From Butyrivibrio sp. FCS014 (GTDB lineage Bacteria > Bacillota > Clostridia > Lachnospirales > Lachnospiraceae), in NCBI RefSeq assembly GCF_000526935.1, contig NZ_JAHA01000019.1:1116001-1180000 (forward strand): a stretch of 64,000 nucleotides of DNA, written 5' to 3'. This document shows, piece by piece, positions 1-8,845 of this stretch. Under the pieces are notes generated by a model. It did not search any database. It saw only the letters and a list, made by a program, of their open reading frames with translations, and had not been told where the DNA came from. Within the stretch, counting starts at the first letter, position 1, and every line of letters begins with the position of its first letter. Both the position numbers and the translations under genes were made by a program.

Positions 1-301
1 TTGAGGCTTCTTTAAGATTCTTCCTAGCCCAATCTTCATATCTCAAAGACATAATAACATCTTCTTCAACCCATATGGCATCGGCATCTTTAAGTTGCTC
101 TCTTGCATCTATAATACTATATTCATCAAATGTGCCCAAATACTCATGGGTGGCTGTACTCACGCCAGATGCCCAATAACTATATCCGCCAAACAGAACA
201 GCGCCAATAAAAGCACATATAATAATAGCTTTCGATTTCTTAAGTATTTGCACCATCAGATCCAACAAATCAATTTCTAATCTGTCCTGATAATTAATCA
301 T
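1..301 (-). CDS. Wzz-like chain-length determinant (polysaccharide co-polymerase), N-terminal part
   Basis: Runs off the left edge, so only the first 100 residues are visible. It starts with ATG at 301, preceded by a GAGGAG ribosome-binding site at good spacing. Residues 1-23 are a charged cytoplasmic start (MINYQDRLEIDLLDL), residues about 25-43 form one transmembrane helix, and an extracytoplasmic part follows that begins with a Thr/Tyr-rich stretch. This is the N-terminal architecture of Wzz/CpsC-type chain-length regulators, which control how many repeat units Wzy adds. It follows the Wzy-GT4 fusion gene by 34 bases and is probably in the same operon. The second helix that would confirm the family lies outside the window, so the family call rests on topology and context. 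Confidence 0.6.
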   Translation of the reverse strand, partial: MINYQDRLEIDLLDLMVQILKKSKAIIICAFIGAVLFGGYSYWASGVSTATHEYLGTFDEYSIIDAREQLKDADAIWVEEDVIMSLRYEDWARKNLKEAS

Positions 302-335
302 TCTTATCTCCTCTATAACCTTTGCTATTTAGCCT

Positions 336-2654
336 TCACTTGTATAATTGTACTGTCATAGCAGCAATTTCATCCCAGTTATATCTATTGCACACATAAT
401 CCGAGGCGCTATTCTTATACCGCGCAACCATCTCAGGATTTTCAATCAAGGTTTTCAGAGCTTTAACAAGTTCAGCCTTATCATTAACCCTGAATGTGAC
501 ACCTTTATCGCTTACAACATCATAGTTTTCCGGGATATCAGATGTAAGGCAACAATTGCCATAGCTCATAGCTTCCAGCAGACTGATGGGCATTCCCTCA
601 ATTTCGCTTGGCAAGCAATAAACATAAGCATTACTGTATAGTTCACTAAGTTCCCTGCCTTTAACAAAGCCCGTAAAAACAATCCTGTCATCGCCCTCTG
701 CCAGTCTTTTTAGTGAGTCCACATATTCTGTCGAATCACTGCTTCCTCCGGCAATAACCAGCTTTTTATCTGTCTCAACTTCCTTAAAGGCTTCTATGAG
801 CAAATCGATTCGCTTTTCCCTAGTAAGTCTCGAAAGCGAAAGAATGTAATCATCCCTATTAAGTCCCCATTTAGATCCTATAACATCCGCATTAACTATT
901 TCCGGCCTTTCTATGCCATTGTATATGAGGAATGAATCTCTGTTGTAATTGTCCTTGAAATATTGCTGAAGATGCCTTGACAAAACTATCATTGCATCGG
1001 ATACACCGACAGCAACTCGCTCTCCAAATTTAATAAATGAAGATGCAAGGGACCCCCACTTTCCGGTCCTCGCCCAGTCAAGTCCATGTATGGTACAGAC
1101 CGTCCTTATTCCAAACACGGAAGGAATCCACATAAAAGCACAGGGGCCTTCAGCATGGTAATGAATCACATCATAATCTTTAAATGAAACCATAATGCTG
1201 GCTATAAACGAATAAATAAGTGCAGCAAAGCCCTTCCTGTTTATAGTAGGAACCGAAATAATACCAATACCTTCGTATCTATTCAGTGTTTTATAATCAA
1301 CCCCACTGTTTTCAGCTCCGGAGATATGCTGCCCGCTTCTGTTATAGGCATCTACCTGATGTCCCATCTTAACAAGGCGTTTGCTAAGTTCCTCTACAAC
1401 CACTTCAACTCCGCCTTCTCTTCCGGGAATATGCTTATGCCCAATCATGGCAATTTTAAGTTTATCCTTATTTACCGAAACAAACATCTTAACAGGGCAG
1501 CTTCCGGTCTTCATGACCATATTGTAAAAGCAATCCCCAATGATCCATCCATAAATAAAAAAGTTTTTGGAATCTGTAAAATAGCCTCCCGTCATCTGAT
1601 ACATGATAATATAAGCAAACAGGGCTTTATCCAGACTTTTCCCATATTTTATGCAAAGGAATCCAATCCCCAGTATGATTGAAAATACCAGTAAAATCCC
1701 AAATATTCCGCCTTCTGATATTATCCTCATAAAGGAGTTTGGAAAGGCTCCGAATCCCTCCACAAGTTCAACTGCGAACGCAGTATTTCCGTTGCCAAAT
1801 CCGGTACCAAGAAAGTATGTCTTTTTCAATACATTTGTGAGCATCGTAAGCGGCAAGGTAAGTTTGTAATAAACCATTATATCCTCACCGTTTATCATGG
1901 CAATTACCCTTTTATAAAATATGGGATTTGTGACCACAATCATGCCAACAGCAGCAATGACAAAAGCAAAAGTCCTGAGTATAATACGCTGTTTCCTACC
2001 GGACTCACTGTTTCTCTTTGAATAATATCCCACAACAGCCATGATCAATATAGCCACAGCAGCATAGCCCATCGCCCCAATAGAATACGACAAGTACATA
2101 TCCACCATCATCACTAAGGAACACAGTGCCTGCTTCCAAAATACCTCCTGAGTCATCATCTGATATATAAGCATGACAAGTACTATTCCGGATGAAAAAG
2201 CCAATGTGCCTGCATCTGTATAAAAGAGTCTCAGGCGTGAGGCATAAAGAGTGCCTTGAATAAATTCATCCTGATACCATAGTGCAGAATCTGGCAACAA
2301 GAGGGCTATTACAGTTTCAATGCCCTGTATCAATGCAATCATTTCGGCAAATCGGTAGATATTCCACCGTTTACTGTTATATGCCACAAAAACCAAGAGC
2401 GTAATGTTAAGAACCATTTTAGCCAGGAAAATAAAGGTGCGAAGTGTGTCCGACCATGGGTATAAAAAAGCCATGATGAGAGTGACAACAGCAAATGGCA
2501 TTACACATTTAAGTATCAGATAGAATTTTTCACGCCTCTTTAACACATAGAAAAAAAGGGCCAAAGCTGAAAACAGATAAAAAATATCTGCATTCCTGTC
2601 ACGCCCCAATATGTATTGAGATGTAAATAAAAAGGCCAGTATATACTCCATCAC
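336..2654 (-). CDS. Fusion protein: Wzy-like O-antigen polymerase/ligase domain plus GT4 glycosyltransferase
   Basis: 772 residues. Residues 1-385 are a polytopic membrane domain of roughly ten helices with the short motif FLGTGFGNG near 281-289, as in Wzy/WaaL O-antigen polymerase-ligase proteins. Residues about 399-772 are a full GT-B glycosyltransferase: it opens with KIAMIGHKHIPGREGGVE, like the DUF1972/GT4 rhamnosyltransferase group, and carries the donor-site EX7E motif in SEIEGMPISLLEAM. Both halves are of normal length for stand-alone proteins, so this is a true fusion rather than a decayed gene. The membrane half would polymerise or transfer glycan outside the cell, the GT half would act in the cytoplasm; the last helix must therefore leave the C-terminus inside. 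Possible role: coupling addition of a late sugar to polymerisation. Sequencing error joining two genes is possible but there is no leftover stop or start at the junction. Confidence 0.8.
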   Translation of the reverse strand: MMEYILAFLFTSQYILGRDRNADIFYLFSALALFFYVLKRREKFYLILKCVMPFAVVTLIMAFLYPWSDTLRTFIFLAKMVLNITLLVFVAYNSKRWNIYRFAEMIALIQGIETVIALLLPDSALWYQDEFIQGTLYASRLRLFYTDAGTLAFSSGIVLVMLIYQMMTQEVFWKQALCSLVMMVDMYLSYSIGAMGYAAVAILIMAVVGYYSKRNSESGRKQRIILRTFAFVIAAVGMIVVTNPIFYKRVIAMINGEDIMVYYKLTLPLTMLTNVLKKTYFLGTGFGNGNTAFAVELVEGFGAFPNSFMRIISEGGIFGILLVFSIILGIGFLCIKYGKSLDKALFAYIIMYQMTGGYFTDSKNFFIYGWIIGDCFYNMVMKTGSCPVKMFVSVNKDKLKIAMIGHKHIPGREGGVEVVVEELSKRLVKMGHQVDAYNRSGQHISGAENSGVDYKTLNRYEGIGIISVPTINRKGFAALIYSFIASIMVSFKDYDVIHYHAEGPCAFMWIPSVFGIRTVCTIHGLDWARTGKWGSLASSFIKFGERVAVGVSDAMIVLSRHLQQYFKDNYNRDSFLIYNGIERPEIVNADVIGSKWGLNRDDYILSLSRLTREKRIDLLIEAFKEVETDKKLVIAGGSSDSTEYVDSLKRLAEGDDRIVFTGFVKGRELSELYSNAYVYCLPSEIEGMPISLLEAMSYGNCCLTSDIPENYDVVSDKGVTFRVNDKAELVKALKTLIENPEMVARYKNSASDYVCNRYNWDEIAAMTVQLYK

Positions 2655-2678
2655 ATCCTCCCGGGAATGGATAAAAGA

Positions 2679-4340
2679 CTATCGTTTTGTATTCTTGTAA
2701 CTAAAGATATATATGATAAGTATAACAAAAATACTCCCCCACACAAAAAGACTTAAAGCAAGCCTGAATTTCTCCATATTTCCGGCATTGGGAGCATAAT
2801 ACCCACCCTGAACGGGACTTTTATCATCTGAGTAATACACATACATAAGCTCATCTTCATCGGTATAGTCAAGAACAATGTTACCCTCATTTTTAATTGC
2901 TTTAATCTGAGCTTTGTCATAAGTATGACCTTCCATCCCCTGAAAGATCCACTGCAAGCGTTCCCCTGCATTCCTGTCCGATAAAACGTATGCAGGTTTC
3001 GGAGTAATGCAATAATACATCGTGGAAATAAGCAGAATCAATAAAACTCCTACTATTATCATTTTTAAACTATTATTCTTTTTATCAAACAATTTTCCTT
3101 TTTGCGATGCCTCGCAGATAACAGGCAAACCTATCTCTTTTTCTCCAATCTTCAGTATTTGTATTTCTTTGGCTAGTAATGGTGTAAACGCAACATTTAA
3201 TTTATTAAGGTAGCCATAAACCATCACTCCCATGAATACAAACGCCAGGTTCTTAAACCCTATGTTATATAAAAACGGATCCGTTATACCCATGATCAAA
3301 AGGGAAATTGTAATTGGAATCTCTCTTTTTTTGTTTTCACTTATCTCGCTTTTTAACAATAATATCCATAACAGGGAGACAACGCAAAATGCCACAATCC
3401 CCAATTGAATGAACAAGTACAGTTGTGACATATCAATTCCATAAATGTGCGCATCCGGGTCAGATAGCCGTATCCCGAATAAAGACAACGGATTATTATC
3501 AAGATAATACTTACCTTCTGCAAACCTAGATCCCAGATTATACTCAACACTCCTAAAAAAACTAATAGTATCATCAGAAGCGATAAAAGGTATAAGAATA
3601 CATACTGCCCAAATAACAGGCATAATAAGTATTGATATAATCCTTGTAATTATTCCCGTCTTATCCATATAGGCATATATCATATTGATTGCCAGATACA
3701 GGCAAAGCAATAGCATACCCGTTCTGCTTCCAGAATACAAAAAAAGATACATGCCAATCAGCAACACAACAACCGAAGCCAGCCAAATCTTTGGCTTATT
3801 ATTATGCCCAATGACATACATCACCATCATCGCTATGATCACAAATGAACTACTAAGAGTGTTTGGATGAGGAGCCCCTAAGGATCTTCTGAAAACCTCT
3901 CCAACAAAATGTCTTTCCTGAAGATACGCAACATCTTCAATTATGCCAAATGCAGATAAAAATGATAAAACGGCAATTCCGGATCCTCCTGCAATTATCC
4001 CGGCCTTAAACAGTCTGTTTACATTGATATTTTTCACCCCCATCATGAGAGCAAAGTATAATAGCAAACCTTTTTCTCCGGTCTTTATATAAACAATTCC
4101 GGCCAGGATCATAAAGGCACAAATGACAATGTATTCCAAAACAGAATATTCAGACATCAGTACGCTGATTCCCCAAACCAGAAATCCCACCACTAATAAA
4201 GGGACATATGACGATTTGCTTTCATATATCCCCCACATTCTCATTCCGAACATGATCATGAAAAAACAATAAAATGTCAGTTCACGGATAGTAAAAGTAT
4301 TCCTGGCAATATTAAGTTTGAGATTCTTCTCCATACCCAT
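2679..4340 (-). CDS. Wzy-like polysaccharide polymerase (membrane protein)
   Basis: 553 residues, about a dozen predicted helices. Residues with polymerase character are the loop motif HPNTLSSS and the SGSRTGML segment; the same two motifs recur in the 49434-50669 protein, so the two are likely paralogues. An unusual feature is a hydrophilic stretch of about 45 residues between helices near residue 370-415 and an extracytoplasmic domain of about 75 residues between the last two helices (from YVLSDRNAGERLQWIFQG onward). Expected role: linking undecaprenyl-linked repeat units at the outer membrane face. It lies between the Wzx flippase gene (48 bases upstream) and the Wzy-GT4 fusion (24 bases downstream). 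Having two polymerase-type proteins in a row means one may be a ligase that attaches chains to an acceptor. Confidence 0.7.
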   Translation of the reverse strand: MGMEKNLKLNIARNTFTIRELTFYCFFMIMFGMRMWGIYESKSSYVPLLVVGFLVWGISVLMSEYSVLEYIVICAFMILAGIVYIKTGEKGLLLYFALMMGVKNINVNRLFKAGIIAGGSGIAVLSFLSAFGIIEDVAYLQERHFVGEVFRRSLGAPHPNTLSSSFVIIAMMVMYVIGHNNKPKIWLASVVVLLIGMYLFLYSGSRTGMLLLCLYLAINMIYAYMDKTGIITRIISILIMPVIWAVCILIPFIASDDTISFFRSVEYNLGSRFAEGKYYLDNNPLSLFGIRLSDPDAHIYGIDMSQLYLFIQLGIVAFCVVSLLWILLLKSEISENKKREIPITISLLIMGITDPFLYNIGFKNLAFVFMGVMVYGYLNKLNVAFTPLLAKEIQILKIGEKEIGLPVICEASQKGKLFDKKNNSLKMIIVGVLLILLISTMYYCITPKPAYVLSDRNAGERLQWIFQGMEGHTYDKAQIKAIKNEGNIVLDYTDEDELMYVYYSDDKSPVQGGYYAPNAGNMEKFRLALSLFVWGSIFVILIIYIFSYKNTKR

Positions 4341-4387
4341 AAAATATATACCTTGTCGATAAAACTATGGTTGCAGGAATAATTCCA

Positions 4388-5818
4388 TCACCTTCTAATT
4401 CTCTTCCTTTCATATACCAAAACCAATAGGCCATATGGCAAAACACTGGCAACAAAAGAAATCAAGATTACCAAAATAGGTTGCTGCAGATTAACGTTTT
4501 TTACACCGATACATACAATAGTCACCCAAACTGCTCCAATTATCCCAACAATAAAATCTGATTTTATTCTGATCTTCACCACTCCACGCGTAAAGATAAT
4601 TCCCATGATCATCAATAACATCTCAGAAATAAGAGTTGTCACCGACACTGCAACATAACTATACCTTTTAATAAAAATAACATTGAGAATAACGTTTATC
4701 ATTGCGCTTATAGTTGTAGCGAGCATAATCTGCTTATCCATCCCATAAGACAGCATCACCACACTAATATATACACTTCCAATTGTTGAAAAAACAAGGG
4801 CTATACCAAGAATGGCAAGCGCTGAATATGCTTTTTCATACGAATATCCAGCCAAAATTATTATAAGTTCTTTTCCAACAAACAGCACTCCTGCAACTAA
4901 AGGAAGTAATAGTACCACCAAAACGCCTAACAATTCGCTTACTGATAAGCTTATATCTAAGTCTTTATTCTTTCCCAACTTATAGCTAAGTCTTGGTGTT
5001 ACAACTGCAGTGACTGCGTTTATCACCTTCTTTAATAATTCATATATTTTGCCGGCTACTGCATAATATCCTACAGCAATATCCCCAACCATCAACCCCA
5101 GCATCGATGTGTCTGAATACAAATAGATCATTGTTGAAATGGCATTTCCAAACAATATCATAATTGGCTGTAAATGCTTTTTGGCATTAACCCTAAAAGT
5201 AAATTTTATTTTTATTCCCAGTTTTTTTCTTATGTATGCCAGATTCATTGCATATGACAGTGTCGTTCCAAGATTCACAACAAAAGCGTATATAAGAACA
5301 TCTTCGGGCCCTTTTATAAACACAAAAGTACAAACAACCGCTATTAATTGGCAGATGATATACCGGATTGTCATATATAAATAATCTTCATATACAACAT
5401 TTATCCAATCCGCCCCAACTGTAGTGAATAATACATTAATGCTCAAAACTATCATTATCCATTTATATGGATATAATCTTGGCCACACCACAAGTAATAC
5501 AGCTAATAAAACATAAGAAATCAATGTAGAAATAATGTTAATTGATACTACTTCACTGGAAAATATCTGAAACTCATTTTTGTTATCTCTGATCTTTGCC
5601 CCTTCTCTTACGCCATAGCTATAGACCCCCAATCCCGCCACAAGCGCCAAATAGCTGATAAAAGAATTAGCAGTGTTAACCTTCCCATACGTCTCAACCT
5701 CTAACACTCTTGATACATAAGGAAAAGAAATCATGGGAAATATAATTGAGCATATCTGCCTTAATACATTCAAAACTGCATTAACTTTTAATGATCTATG
5801 TCTCTCCATTCCACTCAC
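4388..5818 (-). CDS. Wzx-type polysaccharide flippase
   Basis: 476 residues, 12-14 helices, of the polysaccharide-transport branch of the MOP/MATE superfamily. The N-terminus (NAVLNVLRQICSIIFPMISF, then PYVSRVLEVETYGKVNTANS) is the hallmark start of Wzx/RfbX proteins. It should move lipid-linked repeat units across the membrane. The start overlaps the end of the preceding gene by 23 bases, indicating translational coupling. It sits with Wzy and Wzz-like genes to form a complete Wzx/Wzy export set for the leftmost module. Confidence 0.85.
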   Translation of the reverse strand: MSGMERHRSLKVNAVLNVLRQICSIIFPMISFPYVSRVLEVETYGKVNTANSFISYLALVAGLGVYSYGVREGAKIRDNKNEFQIFSSEVVSINIISTLISYVLLAVLLVVWPRLYPYKWIMIVLSINVLFTTVGADWINVVYEDYLYMTIRYIICQLIAVVCTFVFIKGPEDVLIYAFVVNLGTTLSYAMNLAYIRKKLGIKIKFTFRVNAKKHLQPIMILFGNAISTMIYLYSDTSMLGLMVGDIAVGYYAVAGKIYELLKKVINAVTAVVTPRLSYKLGKNKDLDISLSVSELLGVLVVLLLPLVAGVLFVGKELIIILAGYSYEKAYSALAILGIALVFSTIGSVYISVVMLSYGMDKQIMLATTISAMINVILNVIFIKRYSYVAVSVTTLISEMLLMIMGIIFTRGVVKIRIKSDFIVGIIGAVWVTIVCIGVKNVNLQQPILVILISFVASVLPYGLLVLVYERKRIRR

Positions 5819-6809
5819 TCAAAGCCGTCTTTCGCTCATTCTCTTTTTCATACAACATATCCAATATTCTAATTGGTGAAAATCGATCAGGTTCATTGTA
5901 CTTTACATCTATTTTCTTTTTTATAAAATCAATGTCTAAATCCTTTATTGATGTAAAGACACTCATAAATCTTTCATCATAAAAAGGTTCTTTTTTTATC
6001 GCCACATTATTAGTCAAAAGCTTTTTGTTGAAAGCTATTGCTTCACATACTCTTAGGGTAATACCTGTTTGTCCCCCTTTGACTATCTCTAAAAGACAAT
6101 CACTATTGTAGGACCTAAGTATTTCCTCCTTAAAAGCTATCGTCTTGTTATATATGATCCCATCTTCCGGATTAATATACTCCTGTGGAACCGATGTCAA
6201 AATGAAACAACTATTATCAACATTTTTTCTTATATATCTACAGACATCCAACGATGCCTGTAAACGCCCAAATGTATCTCCGGCAAAAAAACAGGAGCTA
6301 CTTAGTTCTTGGTTACTGACTGCATACTCGGGGATAGAAAAACAATGTTCAAACTTGATAAAACCGTACTTATCACAATCCCTTTGATCAAAAGAAAAAA
6401 TATAATCAAATAAAGACTGAAATCTGATTGCTCTTTTAGCACTAAAATAATTAGAATTATCAAATAAAAGCAATACGTATCCAACGTTTTTATGCTTTTG
6501 CTTAATTCTCTGCAAATAATTATAGGAAAAATGATATCTGAAGCTGCCATTCATAAAGATTATCAGATATCTTTCCTTGGAATCAAAATCATATTTGTCC
6601 AGACTATAAAACCTATTCCAAATGTCCTTGAAAGGAAACTCAAAACTATTATTCAATTTAGGGCTATAATGCTTTTTATGCAGAAAGGCTAAACTTTGAG
6701 GAAGAACTAGACGCGGAATCTCCTCAACAGAATACTTTCGAGTCCTAAATAGATCCTCCATCATCACCCTGTATAATTCATGTTCGTCATCGATAATTAA
6801 GAATTTCAT
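5796..6809 (-). CDS. Putative GT-B-like glycosyltransferase, family not recognised
   Basis: 337 residues. No domain is recognised with certainty. The N-terminal half starts MKFLIIDDEHELYRVMMEDL and looks like a Rossmann-type donor/acceptor half without the usual GG loop. The C-terminal part has EIVKGGQTGITLRVCEAIAF followed by NKKLLTNN, which resembles the donor-binding end of CgeB-like and related capsule glycosyltransferases (a conserved Glu before a 'frequent target' sugar-nucleotide loop). No signal peptide or helix. Located between GT2 genes and Wzx, with short overlaps, so a role in repeat-unit assembly is reasonable. Function is inferred from context only. Confidence 0.5.
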   Translation of the reverse strand: MKFLIIDDEHELYRVMMEDLFRTRKYSVEEIPRLVLPQSLAFLHKKHYSPKLNNSFEFPFKDIWNRFYSLDKYDFDSKERYLIIFMNGSFRYHFSYNYLQRIKQKHKNVGYVLLLFDNSNYFSAKRAIRFQSLFDYIFSFDQRDCDKYGFIKFEHCFSIPEYAVSNQELSSSCFFAGDTFGRLQASLDVCRYIRKNVDNSCFILTSVPQEYINPEDGIIYNKTIAFKEEILRSYNSDCLLEIVKGGQTGITLRVCEAIAFNKKLLTNNVAIKKEPFYDERFMSVFTSIKDLDIDFIKKKIDVKYNEPDRFSPIRILDMLYEKENERKTALSEWNGET

Positions 6810-6810
6810 G

Positions 6811-7806
6811 TCAATCCCTTTTGTGAATCATAGAATGAATTGGCAAATACAGTCCTAACAATATTAGTAGTCCCTTCATTTTATCAATCACCCCAATATT
6901 CCTATCAAAAAAGAACTCTTTAAAATGCTTTCTAAAAGTAGCGTATACTTTATCATAATCATCCTTATTGGAAACATAAGTAGACTTATTGGAAAGCAGA
7001 AGATACAGAACTTCCTGCATATACCGGGTGCTAAGCACATAGAATTCATGAATAATATGAGGATATTTTCTGCATATATAATCCTCTATATTCCTCAAAT
7101 GCTTAAGCATTATCATCTTATTGTGTTTATAGCCTGATCTCGTTATACTGCCTTCATTTTCACAATAAAAATACAAGGCCTCTCCCAGATAAACTATCTT
7201 CTCTGCATCACCCAATATTGCTATAACGAGTTCTATATCCTCATTTATCTCTCCCTCAGGAAATCTTTTATTTATAATTGCCTCTCTCTTAAAGAGCTTA
7301 TCCCAGACAGCTTCACTTATATATCCCCCTATAAATATCTGCCTGATAGCCTCTTCAGAAGCTACAACTTTTTCACCCTCGACTACTTTTTGAGGCTCAA
7401 AGCAATCACCACTTACTCTCATCCTTCCACAAGTAACAACAGTGGCATTATTTTTTTGAGCACACAAAAACATGGATTCGACCATATTGGAATCAATATA
7501 ATCATCACTGTCTACAAATGCTATATACTCTCCAGAAGCCACGGAAAGGCCTGAATTCCTAGCTGCAGATAATCCTCCATTACTTCTGTGGATCACTTTT
7601 ATTCTAGAATCCTTTAGTCCATATTTATCACATATCTTTCCGCTTCCATCAGTAGACCCATCATCTACCAATATTATTTCCAAATTAGCATAGGATTGAT
7701 TAATGATGCTCTCCAAACATCGAACCAAATATCTCTCGACATTGTATATTGGTACTATAATACTTACAATTTCATTCATTAGCTCACCCTGCTTTTTAAT
7801 CTGCAC
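6811..7806 (-). CDS. Family 2 glycosyltransferase
   Basis: 331 residues. GT-A fold with the N-terminal signature SIIVPIYNVERYLVRCLESI, nucleotide-binding VDDGSTDGSG near residue 45, and the metal-binding DSDDY near residue 98 (VDSDDYID). Acts in the cytoplasm adding one sugar to the lipid-linked repeat unit; donor cannot be predicted. Closely resembles the neighbouring 7779-8807 protein along its first 100 residues (shared NQ-Y-N-EIILVDDGS, RIKVIH, GL-AARN/EARN), which suggests tandem duplication followed by divergence. Its start overlaps the end of that gene by 28 bases; an internal ATG at codon 10 with a GAGC-rich upstream is also possible. Confidence 0.88.
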   Translation of the reverse strand: MQIKKQGELMNEIVSIIVPIYNVERYLVRCLESIINQSYANLEIILVDDGSTDGSGKICDKYGLKDSRIKVIHRSNGGLSAARNSGLSVASGEYIAFVDSDDYIDSNMVESMFLCAQKNNATVVTCGRMRVSGDCFEPQKVVEGEKVVASEEAIRQIFIGGYISEAVWDKLFKREAIINKRFPEGEINEDIELVIAILGDAEKIVYLGEALYFYCENEGSITRSGYKHNKMIMLKHLRNIEDYICRKYPHIIHEFYVLSTRYMQEVLYLLLSNKSTYVSNKDDYDKVYATFRKHFKEFFFDRNIGVIDKMKGLLILLGLYLPIHSMIHKRD

Positions 7807-8807
7807 AACATAAAGCTAAGAAAAGTAAGCCTTTTCCTCATAGAAAGCATGAATAGTCTCTTAGAAAAAGCATATCTGTTGTCATTTGCAAATAGTTTTT
7901 GCAAAAGTTCACTATTAGCAATACCCTTTATAGCTTTCATTTTTTTGAAAAAGTCCACATCAGCATCCGATACCTGTTTTATAGCTGCTATTGTGAAATC
8001 TATATAGCTATTTGCAATCCCTCTTTCTACGTCCTGCCCATATCCAAGCTCTCTGCACTTCGCAACGCAAACATAATAGAACTGTTCAATCCTTTGGTAT
8101 CTGTCCGGAGCATATTTACGACTGAGAGAATTACTATTTCTCACATAATAATACAAAGCATAAGGAAGAACGCCCGCAACTTTCACATGGCTATATAGCA
8201 CAAACAAAGAATAAACATCTTCTGAAATGATCTTTCTTTCCGATTCACATTTCCAATTATTATTTTTAATCATGTCAAGGGAAATTAACGCGGCACATAA
8301 ACTCATTATACTTCCGAATGGTTTATTTAAAGATCTGTTTCCACCACTAATGCCGGGCAAAAATTCCTTTATAATCTGTTCTCCCCTAAATACTCTCTCC
8401 TCTTCTGCCCTAAGCTCATTTTCTACATTTAATTCTTCATCCACCCAAAAAAAGCCAAAGTGAACAATATCCGCAGAATTCTTTTCAGCAAATAATACAC
8501 ACTTCTCTACGGATGATGCATGCATGAAATCATCGCTGTCGCAAAACATTATGTATTTGCCTGAAGCATTGTCTATCCCGGTGTTTCTCGCCTCTCCTAG
8601 CCCTGCATTAGCCTTATGGATCACTTTAATCCTATCGTCACATAATTTCCACTTATCACATATATCTCCACTTTTATCCTGAGATCCATCGTCGACCAGA
8701 ATTATCTCAATATTCCTATATGTTTGATTAACGACACTCTTTATACATCTTCCAAGCGTCGCTTCCACGTTATATACCGGAATAACGATGGAAACAATTG
8801 GTTCCAT
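7779..8807 (-). CDS. Family 2 glycosyltransferase
   Basis: 342 residues. GT-A catalytic domain with IVIPVYNVEATLGRC at the N-terminus, VDDGSQDKSGD for nucleotide binding and CDSDDFMH for metal binding. The C-terminal 120 residues are helical and variable, as is usual in acceptor-binding parts of GT2 enzymes. Probable duplicate of the adjacent GT2 gene. The 38-base gap to the preceding GT4 gene has no visible terminator, consistent with one operon. Confidence 0.88.
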   Translation of the reverse strand: MEPIVSIVIPVYNVEATLGRCIKSVVNQTYRNIEIILVDDGSQDKSGDICDKWKLCDDRIKVIHKANAGLGEARNTGIDNASGKYIMFCDSDDFMHASSVEKCVLFAEKNSADIVHFGFFWVDEELNVENELRAEEERVFRGEQIIKEFLPGISGGNRSLNKPFGSIMSLCAALISLDMIKNNNWKCESERKIISEDVYSLFVLYSHVKVAGVLPYALYYYVRNSNSLSRKYAPDRYQRIEQFYYVCVAKCRELGYGQDVERGIANSYIDFTIAAIKQVSDADVDFFKKMKAIKGIANSELLQKLFANDNRYAFSKRLFMLSMRKRLTFLSFMLCRLKSRVS

Positions 8808-8845
8808 TATAACTTCACCTTACCTTCTTCTAAATGTGTACCTTA

